Positions 17,561 to 28,063 of a stretch of DNA of 64,000 nucleotides are shown here, piece after piece. Location of the stretch: the NCBI GenBank assembly GCA_049510975.1, contig JBEKYM010000014.1:1-64000 (forward strand). Direction: 5' to 3'. Below the pieces are notes generated by a model that saw nothing but the letters and a program-made list of their open reading frames with translations, was not told the DNA's origin and made no database searches. The stretch comes from JAKACA01 sp049510975 (lineage in GTDB: Bacteria > Actinomycetota > Acidimicrobiia > Acidimicrobiales > Bog-793). Each line of letters opens with the position of its first letter. Positions within the stretch are counted from its first letter, which is position 1. Both the position numbers and the translations under genes were made by a program.

Positions 17561-18577
17561 TCAGCCGGCGAGCGCCTCGAAGCGCTCGCGCGCTTGACCG
17601 GCCGTGCGCTCGAGGTCGGTAGCCACCCGGATGCTCAGGGAAGAAAACGCCCCGACAACCGGGTTGTCGCCGAGCCGGGAGGCGGCGTCAGAAGCGAGCT
17701 GGGCGAACTCGCGCGCCATATCGCTCGCGGCCGTGATCCCCGGAGATGCGGCGACGAGCGCCCTGGCGGTGTCTCGCTCGTGTTCGGTGAGCGGCTTGCC
17801 GAGGAGGTCGCGCAGCCGCGGCCCGTGCACGCGATCCTGCAAGGCGCGTTGTACCGGCAAGGTGTAGATGCCCTCGGAGAGGTCCTGGCCCGGGGTCTTG
17901 CCGAGCTCTTCCTCGGTGGCGATCACATCGAGGACGTCGTCACGGATCTGGAACACCATGCCGAAGTACTCGCCGAATGCCGTCACGTCGTCAACCTGGG
18001 TGCGGTCCAGCTCCGCCGTGAGCGCCCCCACCCTGCAGGCGGTGGACATGAGGGCCGCCGTCTTGTTGGCGATGGCACCGAGGTAGTCCTTCTCGTCGCG
18101 GTCGATCTGGAAGGCGGCTCGGACTTCTGCGACCTGGCCTTGGCAAAGCCGCGCCAGTGTGGCTGCCAGAAGTCCGGCAACCTCTGGTCCGAGGCTGGCA
18201 GCGATCTCGGCCGATCGGGCGAGGAGGAAATCGCCGGCGACGATGGCGACGAGGTTGCCCCAGCGAGCGTTGACACTGTCGACGCTGCGTCGCCGGGTCG
18301 CTTCGTCCATGACGTCGTCGTGGTAGAGCGAGGCGAGGTGAACGAGCTCGACCGACACGCCGCCGAGGAGCGTCTCCCGGGAGACCTCGGTCCCGCCCAG
18401 GCTCGCAGCAGTCAGGGCAAGTGCAGGGCGCAAGCGCTTCCCACCCGCCTCGATGAGATGGCTCGCAACCTCGTTGAGGAACGGGTCATCGCCGAGGACC
18501 GACTCCCTCAGGCAGGCCTCGAGGCGCGCGACGTCGGCCTCGTCCACTGGGAGCGAGAAGAGTTCGGGTGCAGTCAC
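17561..18577 (-). CDS. Long-chain polyprenyl diphosphate synthase
   Basis: A 338-residue trans-prenyltransferase that extends allylic diphosphates with isopentenyl units, probably to the side chain of menaquinone. The first Asp-rich motif DDVMD is at residues 87-91 and the second, DDVLD, at 213-217; GGKRLRP (45-51) is the diphosphate-binding loop. Ala82, five residues before the first motif, is small, which in this family allows long products. It is convergent with lysS and divergent from clpC. Exact chain length cannot be read from sequence; a heptaprenyl to nonaprenyl synthase is likely. Confidence 0.9.
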   Translation of the reverse strand: MTAPELFSLPVDEADVARLEACLRESVLGDDPFLNEVASHLIEAGGKRLRPALALTAASLGGTEVSRETLLGGVSVELVHLASLYHDDVMDEATRRRSVDSVNARWGNLVAIVAGDFLLARSAEIAASLGPEVAGLLAATLARLCQGQVAEVRAAFQIDRDEKDYLGAIANKTAALMSTACRVGALTAELDRTQVDDVTAFGEYFGMVFQIRDDVLDVIATEEELGKTPGQDLSEGIYTLPVQRALQDRVHGPRLRDLLGKPLTEHERDTARALVAASPGITAASDMAREFAQLASDAASRLGDNPVVGAFSSLSIRVATDLERTAGQARERFEALAG

Positions 18578-18874
18578 CAGACTGGGAGGTTAGGCGACCG
18601 CAAGCAGGTACCGATACTCGAAGTTGTCCGCGGTGACCTCATGCCCGCGCCGGTCCTGGTGAGGAGCGCTCAAGCTGGGCTCGCGGATTGCCGATCCTTC
18701 ATCTCGAAAGGGTCTCGCAACGTATGGGAAGTAGAGAGCAGCGCCTGTTGTTGTAAGTAGATGTAGGGCGGACGCGTGTCAGTCCGGCGGGTGGTGCCCG
18801 GGAAGGTGCCAGCAGCCAGAGCGCACCCTCCCTATAGACTGAGTCCGAAGTAACCGTCCATTGAGGAGCGGCAG
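18578..18874. other. Divergent intergenic region upstream of clpC
   Basis: About 300 bases between the divergent polyprenyl synthase and clpC genes hold no credible ORF. The region contains a SigR-like promoter candidate (18727-18752) and, nearer to clpC, TATAGACT at 18833-18840, which could be a housekeeping -10 box without a convincing -35. No CtsR-type operator was recognised. Confidence 0.5.
18727..18752 (+). promoter_or_regulatory. Candidate SigR-type promoter for clpC
   Basis: GGAAG at 18727-18731 and GTT at 18750-18752 are separated by exactly 18 bases. The actinobacterial SigR/SigH consensus is GGAAT-N18/19-GTT, so this is a one-mismatch match. It lies about 120 bases before the clpC start, and clpC is a known SigR target in Streptomyces. 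A sigR-rsrA pair is encoded at 4427-5410. Confidence 0.5.
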
Positions 18875-21367
<2,493 letters not shown>

Positions 21368-21427
21368 TCTGGCCAGCGGTTCGCCGCTGCAGAGGTGTTG
21401 ACACACCCGGTCCGTACCGTGAGGTAG

Positions 21428-23032
21428 GTGACTCGACCCAGGACTCTTTTCGTGTGCAGCGACTGTCGCGCCTCGGCTCCGAGATGGGCGGGGCGTTGCC
21501 CCGGCTGCGGCGAGTGGAACACCCTGGTCGAGGCGGCACTCCCGGCGCCCGCGCCGAGCGGTTTCCGCCGTTCGGCCGGCTTCAAGAGGCGCCAGAGCGC
21601 CACGGACGGGGGAGCGAACGCTCGGTTGGGGGGCTCGCGGGCGCCGGTCAAGCGGCGCGAGGTGCTCGATCAAGCCGTCTTGCTCTCGGCCGTCGACCCC
21701 GATGCCTGTGAGCCGGTGCCCACCGGCGTAGGCGAGCTCGACCGGGTGCTCTCCGGGGGCTTCGTGCCGGGCTCGGTAACGTTGATCGGAGGAGAGCCGG
21801 GAATCGGCAAGTCCACGTTGCTGCTCCAAGCGGCCGCCAGCGCGGCCGGGCGCGGCCTGCGAACCCTTCTCGTCGCTGCCGAAGAGTCAGCCGAGCAGGT
21901 CAGGCGACGTGCGGAGCGGTTGGGGGCACTCGTCGACAACTGCTACATCGTGGCCACCGGTGACTTGCCGACGGCACTCGAGGCCGTGGGGACGATCCAG
22001 CCAGGGCTCCTCATCGTCGATTCCATCCAGACCATCGGGGACCCGAGCCTGACCTCACAGGTCGGATCGACGACTCAGGTACGGGAGTGCGCCCAGGCGC
22101 TCGCTCATTACGCCAAGGCGACGGGCACTGCCACCGTGCTCGTCGGGCACGTGACCAAGGACGGCGCCTTGGCGGGGCCGCGTACTCTCGAGCACCTCGT
22201 CGACACCGTGCTGTCGTTCGAGGGCGATCGTCACCACTCCTTGCGGCACCTGAGCGCGACGAAGCATCGTTACGGCACGACCGGCGAGATCGGGCTCTTC
22301 GAGATGGCCGAGTCGGGTCTCGTCGGCCTCGTCGACCCGAGTGCTGTGCTCCTGGCGGACCGGCATCGCGGTGTTGCCGGCTCCGTCGTGGCACCGGTCA
22401 TCGAGGGGCGCCGGCCGCTGTTGGTCGAAGTGCAGGCCCTCGTCGGAGAGTCCCACTCGTCGTCGCCGCGACGCGTCGTGCAGGGAATCCCTGCGGCGCG
22501 CCTGGCGTTGCTCCTGGCGGTCCTGGAACGGTCCGTCGGGATTTCGGTTCGTTCCCTCGACGTGTTCGTTTCGACCGTCGGGGGGATCAAGGTGGCCGAG
22601 CCGGCTTCTGATCTTGCCGTGGCATTGGCACTGGTGTCCGCCGTTTCGGGCGTTCCCATCCCCGAGCGAGTCGTAGCGTTCGGCGAGGTCGGCCTCGGTG
22701 GCGAGGTGAGGCAGTCCTCCGGCGCGGAGAGGCGGCTGTCGGAGGCCTCCCGACTCGGCTTCGACCGGGCGATCGCGCCGGCCTCAACACCCCGGCCAGG
22801 CGGTACACTGGATGTCGTTCGAGTGGCAACGGTCGCAGAAGCTGTCAGCGCATTGGCGTTGGCAGATGCTCGGTCGGTGACCAACCGGCGGGATCGAGCC
22901 CGGACCACAGCGGACAAAGCCCGAAGCGGAACTAGGGATCAAGCGGGAGGTCTCCGAGGTCGTTCAGCGGCGAGTGGTCCGTCGCAGGCGGTACCCAAGC
23001 CCAGGATCGGACTCAGCGTCGTCCGGGACTGA
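21428..23032 (+). CDS. radA: DNA repair protein RadA, with variant KHRYG motif
   Basis: RadA is a RecA-like ATPase that helps branch migration in homologous recombination. The N-terminal zinc finger uses Cys10, Cys13, Cys24 and Cys27; Walker A is GGEPGIGKST at 121-130; a Lon-like C-terminal domain covers ~300-475. The usual KNRFG motif reads KHRYG (279-283), keeping Lys, Arg and Gly. At 534 residues it is ~70 longer than most relatives, owing to a Pro/Ser-rich segment after the zinc finger (~40-75) and a basic tail (~480-534). GTG 21428 is preceded by GAGG. Confidence 0.95.
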   Translation: MTRPRTLFVCSDCRASAPRWAGRCPGCGEWNTLVEAALPAPAPSGFRRSAGFKRRQSATDGGANARLGGSRAPVKRREVLDQAVLLSAVDPDACEPVPTGVGELDRVLSGGFVPGSVTLIGGEPGIGKSTLLLQAAASAAGRGLRTLLVAAEESAEQVRRRAERLGALVDNCYIVATGDLPTALEAVGTIQPGLLIVDSIQTIGDPSLTSQVGSTTQVRECAQALAHYAKATGTATVLVGHVTKDGALAGPRTLEHLVDTVLSFEGDRHHSLRHLSATKHRYGTTGEIGLFEMAESGLVGLVDPSAVLLADRHRGVAGSVVAPVIEGRRPLLVEVQALVGESHSSSPRRVVQGIPAARLALLLAVLERSVGISVRSLDVFVSTVGGIKVAEPASDLAVALALVSAVSGVPIPERVVAFGEVGLGGEVRQSSGAERRLSEASRLGFDRAIAPASTPRPGGTLDVVRVATVAEAVSALALADARSVTNRRDRARTTADKARSGTRDQAGGLRGRSAASGPSQAVPKPRIGLSVVRD

Positions 23033-23130
23033 ATGCCTTCGACATGAGGCCTCCGAGCCCTCAAGTTGAGGGAATCCCGATACCTCCGTACCCTGGTAAG
23101 TAATCGCAACGTCTTGTGAGGAGTGCTCTG

Positions 23131-23607
23131 TTGTTCGACGTCGGGGACAAAGTCGTCTATCCGCACCACGGCGCAGCCGTGGTCGAGTGCCGTGAGGAGC
23201 GCGAGTTCTTCGGCGAGAAGAAGGAGTACTTGGTACTCAAGCTGGCCTACGGGGATCTCACCTTGATGGTGCCAGCCGACAACACCGCAGAAGTCGGGTT
23301 GCGAGAGGTCATCAACGACGAAGAGGTCGAGGAAGTCTTCGCCGTCCTTCGCAAGAAGGAGGCGCGCATGCCGACGAACTGGTCGCGGCGCTACAAGAAC
23401 CACGTCGAGAAGCTGAAGTCCGGTGACATCTACCAGGTCGCCGAAGTCGTCCGGAACCTCTCGATCCGCGACAAGGACAAGGGCCTGTCTGCGGGGGAGA
23501 AGCGGATGCTCACCAAGGCTCGCCAGATCCTTGTCTCGGAGCTCACCTTCGCCATTGGTGTGAGCGAGGATGAGGCCGAGGAGCGCCTCAACGCAGCCCT
23601 GCCCTAA
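23131..23607 (+). CDS. carD: CarD-family RNA polymerase-binding regulator
   Basis: CarD binds the RNA polymerase beta subunit and stabilises open promoter complexes, chiefly at rRNA and housekeeping promoters. TTG 23131 is chosen: GAGGAG at 23118-23123 is seven bases upstream, and the product then begins MFDVGDKVVYPHHGAA like known CarD proteins. A GTG at 23116 would place that ribosome site inside the gene. The 158 residues contain the N-terminal polymerase-interacting domain and the helical DNA-binding domain with NWSRRYKNHVEKL and LSAGEKRMLTKARQILV. It precedes ispD, as in mycobacteria. Confidence 0.96.
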   Translation: MFDVGDKVVYPHHGAAVVECREEREFFGEKKEYLVLKLAYGDLTLMVPADNTAEVGLREVINDEEVEEVFAVLRKKEARMPTNWSRRYKNHVEKLKSGDIYQVAEVVRNLSIRDKDKGLSAGEKRMLTKARQILVSELTFAIGVSEDEAEERLNAALP

Positions 23608-23619
23608 GGGGCACAGCTG

Positions 23620-24357
23620 TTGGGCACGTCGGTGCCGGAGATGCCGCCGCCGCCGGATTGGGCGGCAACCGTAGCCGCCGACGCAGACGCCGGCCGGTCG
23701 CGCCCTATCTGGGGCATCGTCGTGGCCGCGGGGGTCGGCCGGCGGTTCGGAGCGGAGAAGCAGTTTCTTACCTTGTGCGGCCGTCCGATCTACGAATGGG
23801 CGGTGGCGACCCTGCGATCCGTCGCCGATGGCGTCGTACTGGTCGTGCCGCCAGGGCGCGCAGCTGACGCGGAGCTCCGGACATCGGCCGACGTGGTTGT
23901 AGCGGGCGGCGAGACGAGAGCAGCTTCAGTGCGCTCCGGTTTACGCGCCGTCCCAGAGGAGGCGGCGATCATCGTGGTGCACGACGCCGCCCGACCGCTC
24001 GCCTCGGAGGCGCTTTGCCGGGAGGTCGTCGCGGCGGTGGTCAGCGGCGCCGAAGCGGCGATACCGGGTGTCGAGGTCCTCGACACCGTGAAAGCGGTGT
24101 CCGGCGGTGTCGTCCACTCGACGGTCGACCGAGCGAATCTCGTGCGTGTCCAGACCCCGCAAGCGTTCCGGGCCTCCATCTTGCGGCGAGCCCACGCGGC
24201 TGAGCCGGAAGCCACCGACGATGCTGCCGTGGTCGAGGCGCTCGGAGTGGACGTGCTGGTCGTGCCCGGTGAGGAATCCAATCTGAAGATCACCGCTCCT
24301 GCCGACCTCGAGCTGCTGGAGTGGCGTTTGTCCGCTCGCGATCCGAGGTCGCCGTGA
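23620..24357 (+). CDS. ispD: 2-C-methyl-D-erythritol 4-phosphate cytidylyltransferase
   Basis: IspD attaches CMP to methylerythritol phosphate in the non-mevalonate isoprenoid pathway. The nucleotide-binding loop is VAAGVGRRFGAEKQF, with VVHDAARPL and VQTPQAF further on. TTG 23620 gives 245 residues with a ~25-residue Pro/Ala-rich leader; GTG 23632 or ATG 23641 are alternative starts and no ribosome site decides. The stop overlaps the ispF start (GTGA), so the two enzymes of the same pathway are coupled. Confidence 0.95.
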   Translation: MGTSVPEMPPPPDWAATVAADADAGRSRPIWGIVVAAGVGRRFGAEKQFLTLCGRPIYEWAVATLRSVADGVVLVVPPGRAADAELRTSADVVVAGGETRAASVRSGLRAVPEEAAIIVVHDAARPLASEALCREVVAAVVSGAEAAIPGVEVLDTVKAVSGGVVHSTVDRANLVRVQTPQAFRASILRRAHAAEPEATDDAAVVEALGVDVLVVPGEESNLKITAPADLELLEWRLSARDPRSP

Positions 24358-24836
24358 GCCCCCGCGTGGGCGTCGGGTACGATGTGCATCCGTTCTCCAC
24401 CGATCGATCGCGCGTGCTGATCCTCGGTGGGGTGGTGTTTCCCGGAGAGCCCGCGCTCTCTGGTCACAGCGACGCCGACGTGGCTGCACATGCGGTCGCT
24501 GACGCCATGCTCGGGGCGGCCGGCCTCGGAGACATCGGAATGCACTTCTCCGACCAGGACGAACGCTGGAAGGGAGCCAACAGCTTGGAGTTGTTGGCCC
24601 GAGTCGCGGAGTTGGTGCAGCAAGTTGGTTTCAGGCTCGTGAACGCCGATTGCACGGTGGTTTGTGAGCGTCCCCGCATCGTCGGGTCTCGAGAGGAAAT
24701 GATGGCAAATCTCAGCGCCGCCACCGGTGGTCCTGTTCACGTGAAGGCCACGCGGCCGGAGGGCCTCGGTGCACTCGGACGCCAGGAAGGCATCGCCTGC
24801 TTGGCTGTCGCCTTACTCGAAGAGGTGTCGGCATGA
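24354..24836 (+). CDS. ispF: 2-C-methyl-D-erythritol 2,4-cyclodiphosphate synthase
   Basis: IspF forms the cyclic diphosphate two steps after IspD. The metal-binding DVH (GVGYDVHPF) at the N-terminus, the LSGHSDADVAAHAVADA signature and the C-terminal GLGALGRQEGIACLAV region are present. GTG 24354 overlaps the ispD stop and gives a standard 160 residues; ATG 24321 lies inside ispD. Its stop overlaps the methyltransferase start (ATGA). Confidence 0.97.
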   Translation: MSPRVGVGYDVHPFSTDRSRVLILGGVVFPGEPALSGHSDADVAAHAVADAMLGAAGLGDIGMHFSDQDERWKGANSLELLARVAELVQQVGFRLVNADCTVVCERPRIVGSREEMMANLSAATGGPVHVKATRPEGLGALGRQEGIACLAVALLEEVSA

Positions 24837-27238
24837 GCCCGTACTCGCGCTCCGACGGCGACAGCGACCGCCCGAGGAATGCCGGCGACAAGCGCGGCGA
24901 CAGTCGCGGGCGGCGGGATTCCGGCGGATCCGGCTCACGAGACGGCTCCGGTGGCCCACGCCGCAGCGGGAGTGCTGGCTCGGGGGAAGGCCGCCCGCCC
25001 TATCGAAGCGGCACGGGCCGTCCGAGCAGCGGTGGTTACCAGGGCAGCCGACCGAGCAGCGGTGGTTACCAGGGCAGCCGACCCGGGGGCAGTGGCGGTT
25101 ACCAGGGTTCCCGTCCGAGCAGCGGTGGTTACCAGGGCGGCAGCCGACCCGGAGGCAGCGGCGGTTACCAGGGTTCCCGTCCGAGCAGCGGTGGCTATCA
25201 GGGTTCCCGACCGGGCGGATCGGGCTACCAGGGCAGCCGGCCTGCCGGTGCTGGCTACCAGGGTTCACGACCGAGCAGCGGTGGCTATCAGGGTTCCCGA
25301 CCGGGCGGATCGGGGTATCAGGGCAGCCGGCCTGCCGGTGCTGGCTACCAGGGTTCACGACCGAGCAGCGGCGGCTATCAGGGCGGCCGGCCAGCCGGCG
25401 GCTACCAAGGCAGCCGACCGAGCAGCGGCGGCTACCAGGGTTCCCGACCGAGCGGTTCGGGCTACCAAGGCAGCCGACCGAGCAGCGGCGGCTACCAGGG
25501 TTCCCGACCGAGCAGCGGCGGCTACCAGGGTTCCCGACCGAGCAGCGGCGGCTCTAGGGACCGCTCGAAGGGCTACGACGCCGGGCGTACCGGGACGGGC
25601 TCGCCGGGGCGCAACGACGACTTCCGCCCGAGTCGTGATCGTGACGATGACCGCGGTCGGTCCGGCCCCGGCGGCCGCGCCGCCGGCGGCTACCAGCGGT
25701 CCGGTCCCCCGCGGAGTCCGGAGGGCTCGGTGTGGGGTGGGATCGCGCGGGGCGGCGGCGGATACCGGGGCCGCGACGCCGAGACGCGCGGTGCGCCAGA
25801 CCGGGGCAGGTCGAGCTACGGAGATCGGGGTCGCTCGGCGCCAGGGCGCTCCTGGCGCAACGATGACCCGGAGAGCGGCGTCCGGCGGGCTGGCCGGCCG
25901 CCTGCGGTGAGCGGAGGCGGAGGCGATCTCAGCGAAGGCCGGTCCGTCAGCCGGGCCGCCACCGCTGGCCGCAACCTCTGGAACCCGTCGCCTCGCGGCG
26001 GTTCTGCTAGCGCCCGCGGGCCGATTATCAAGCGCTCGCCACACTCGCTCGGCGGTGAGCAGGTTGAGGGGCGCCAGGCCGTCCGCGAACTGCTTGCGGC
26101 TCGGCGCCGGCAGGTGACCGAGGTCTGGATGACCGAGGGGAACGACCCGTCACCCATTCTCGGTGAGATCGACCGTCTCGCCCGCGAGGCGCACGTCCCG
26201 GTTCGCCTCGTCTCCTCTCGCCGCCTCGAGTCGGTGCAGGGCACCGATGCCCCGCAGGGTGTCGTCGCCTTCGCCGAGCCGTTGACCGCGGCCAGCCTCG
26301 ACGAGCTCGTGTTCGGGTGGGACAACGAGAGCGCCTCTTCGAAAGACGACCTCGATGCCGAGTCCGAGATCGAGATCGAGATCGATGAGGATGATGAGGT
26401 CGGGGACGACCAGAGCTTCTTCGGCGGGTTCGACGACGATTCCGACGACGAGTCTGACGATGACGACACTGAGCTCGATTTCCCAGTCCTCATCGAATTC
26501 GTTGACGAGACAGACGAGCCCGGCGACGACGAGGACGCGGACATCGTGCCAGTACTCGACAGCGTCGAGACGCATGCGGAGCTGGCCACGTCGGAGGCGA
26601 GCGGAGAAGCCCTCCTCGATCTGAGCACCGAGTCGTCGGAGCACGACGAGGACGACGAGCACGACGAGGACGCCGACTCCATCGAATCGGTCATCGAGGA
26701 AGCAGTGGCCGCCGCCACCACCGCCAGACCGCCAAAACTGCCGGCGCCGGCTGAGGCTCCACAGGCCAACGCGTTTCTCGTCCTGCTGGAAGGCGTCACC
26801 GATCCGCAGAACCTCGGTGCAATCCTGCGAAGCGCCGAGTGCGCGGGGGCCACAGGTGTGGCCGTGCCGCGTCATCGGTCGGTGCACGTGACTCCAGCGG
26901 TGACCAAGGCAGCCGCAGGGGCGATCGAGCACCTCCAGATGGCCCTTGTAGCCGGCATGCCCAGTGCGCTGCAAGAACTCGAGCACCTCGGTGTCATGAC
27001 GGTCGGCCTCGACGAGCGAGGGACGGCATCGCTCTACGACCTCGATCTCGGCGACCGCCCGGTCGCCCTGGTGCTCGGCTCAGAGGGCTCCGGGCTCTCT
27101 CCGCTTTCGAGGCGTCGCTGCGAGGTGCTCTGTCGTATCCCGGTCGGCGGCGAGATCCCGTCGCTGAACGTGTCGGCGGCTGCAGCGGTGGCGTGCTTCG
27201 AGGTGGCGAGGCAGCGGGGAGCCCGTAAGCGGCGCTAG
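24833..27238 (+). CDS. rlmB: TrmH/RlmB-type rRNA 2'-O-methyltransferase with repetitive IDR
   Basis: The catalytic half is a SpoU-class ribose methyltransferase: the substrate-binding domain starts near residue 405 (EQVEGRQAVRELLAA) and the SPOUT domain covers ~645-800 with TDPQNLGAILRSAE, LVLGSEGSGLS and IPVGGEIPSLNVSAAAAV. By homology it methylates 23S rRNA using S-adenosylmethionine. The 801-residue length is about 2.5 times the usual. Residues 1-400 are disordered and rich in Gly, Ser, Arg, Tyr and Gln, with 17 GYQG repeats in 64-240. Residues ~503-622 are a very acidic Asp/Glu insertion between the two conserved domains. The basic repeats and acidic insert could interact; that is inference. 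ATG 24833 overlaps the ispF stop. Confidence 0.9.
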   Translation: MSPYSRSDGDSDRPRNAGDKRGDSRGRRDSGGSGSRDGSGGPRRSGSAGSGEGRPPYRSGTGRPSSGGYQGSRPSSGGYQGSRPGGSGGYQGSRPSSGGYQGGSRPGGSGGYQGSRPSSGGYQGSRPGGSGYQGSRPAGAGYQGSRPSSGGYQGSRPGGSGYQGSRPAGAGYQGSRPSSGGYQGGRPAGGYQGSRPSSGGYQGSRPSGSGYQGSRPSSGGYQGSRPSSGGYQGSRPSSGGSRDRSKGYDAGRTGTGSPGRNDDFRPSRDRDDDRGRSGPGGRAAGGYQRSGPPRSPEGSVWGGIARGGGGYRGRDAETRGAPDRGRSSYGDRGRSAPGRSWRNDDPESGVRRAGRPPAVSGGGGDLSEGRSVSRAATAGRNLWNPSPRGGSASARGPIIKRSPHSLGGEQVEGRQAVRELLAARRRQVTEVWMTEGNDPSPILGEIDRLAREAHVPVRLVSSRRLESVQGTDAPQGVVAFAEPLTAASLDELVFGWDNESASSKDDLDAESEIEIEIDEDDEVGDDQSFFGGFDDDSDDESDDDDTELDFPVLIEFVDETDEPGDDEDADIVPVLDSVETHAELATSEASGEALLDLSTESSEHDEDDEHDEDADSIESVIEEAVAAATTARPPKLPAPAEAPQANAFLVLLEGVTDPQNLGAILRSAECAGATGVAVPRHRSVHVTPAVTKAAAGAIEHLQMALVAGMPSALQELEHLGVMTVGLDERGTASLYDLDLGDRPVALVLGSEGSGLSPLSRRRCEVLCRIPVGGEIPSLNVSAAAAVACFEVARQRGARKRR
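25022..25552 (+). repeat. ~30-bp coding tandem repeat (17 GYQG units)
   Basis: Seventeen units of about 30 bp encode [SG]GYQGSRP followed by a short spacer (SSG, GGSG, AGAG or SGSG). Higher-order blocks such as the SSG-GGS-AGA order recur, suggesting recent unequal duplication. All units keep frame within the methyltransferase gene. Because unit length is a multiple of three, other frames also stay open and create false ORFs. Confidence 0.95.
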
Positions 27239-27359
27239 GAGCGCCGGGTCTCCTCCCACCCAATTCGCAGGCGAGGCGACCTCGGGCGCCGGCGCTCGGT
27301 ACTCTCGTGCCACATCTGCGCTCGCCGGCGCCGTAGCGCTACGGGACCTGGAGGTGGTC

Positions 27360-27980
27360 ATGGATACCTGGCAGGCGATCGCCGCCGAGCGATCGGCGCT
27401 GGCTGACGACCTGGCAACACTCGACGCCAGCAGCTGGGACGCCCAGTCGTTGTGCAGCCAGTGGAAGGTCCGGCACGTCGTGGGACACCTGATCGCCGGG
27501 GCAGACTTGAAGACGGGCCCGGTCATGGTCGGGCTCCTCAAGAACGGCATGAACTTCAACCGCTTCATGGCACGTGAGGGCCTGGCTCTCGGAGCGAGGC
27601 CTCCCGACGAGCTGCTGGAGCAGTTCCGCGAGACCGTGGGGATACGCCGGACGCCGGCCGGCGCTCAGCCCGAGATCCTGCTCGTCGACCTCGTTTGCCA
27701 CAGCGCCGATATTCGTCGACCGACAGGCATGACCCGGAGCGTGCCGGAGGCCACGTTGTTGACGGTGGCCGAGACGGTGAAGCGCCTCGGTTTCCCGATC
27801 CACGCCAAGCAGCGAATCGCCGGTCTGCGGATGTCGGCGACTGACTCCGATTGGTCAGCCGGGGACGGTCCGCCCGTCGAAGGTCCGCTCGCGTCGCTCG
27901 TCCTCGTGATGGCGGGGCGCAAGGCGCCGCTCGAGGAGCTCTCGGGCGAAGGGGTGCCAACGATTCAAACTCGCGTCTAG
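27360..27980 (+). CDS. DinB/maleylpyruvate-isomerase-like (MDMPI_N) protein
   Basis: A 206-residue protein. ATG 27360 is chosen because GGAGG at 27350-27354 is five bases upstream; the frame also opens at GTG 27354. The N-terminal ~150 residues match the actinobacterial mycothiol-dependent maleylpyruvate isomerase/DinB four-helix domain: LCSQWKVRHVVGHLI and the later VCHSADIRRPTG, with His residues placed to bind a metal. Members may use mycothiol as cofactor, but the substrate is unknown. It ends 83 bases before the convergent citrate synthase stop. Confidence 0.78.
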   Translation: MDTWQAIAAERSALADDLATLDASSWDAQSLCSQWKVRHVVGHLIAGADLKTGPVMVGLLKNGMNFNRFMAREGLALGARPPDELLEQFRETVGIRRTPAGAQPEILLVDLVCHSADIRRPTGMTRSVPEATLLTVAETVKRLGFPIHAKQRIAGLRMSATDSDWSAGDGPPVEGPLASLVLVMAGRKAPLEELSGEGVPTIQTRV

Positions 27981-28063
27981 CTCCATCGAGGCGCCGCCCG
28001 GCTTGGGCATCTCCAACCGGTGCTGGCCCCGCCCGGCCTCGTCCCCCGCGCGAGAAGCTCGGC

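Noticed and set aside
23071..23098. GGAAT upstream of carD as a SigR promoter
   Set aside because: The next G-T-rich triplet is GTA at a spacing of 20, outside the SigR pattern; kept only as a weak chance match.
25022..25552. CRISPR-like look of the ~30-bp repeat array
   Set aside because: Units abut each other with no unique spacers and translate as one peptide repeat inside a gene.
24769..25910. Two further plus-strand frames over the GYQG repeat
   Set aside because: The ~30-bp units are a multiple of three, so all frames stay open. Only the frame that continues into the methyltransferase domain is supported.
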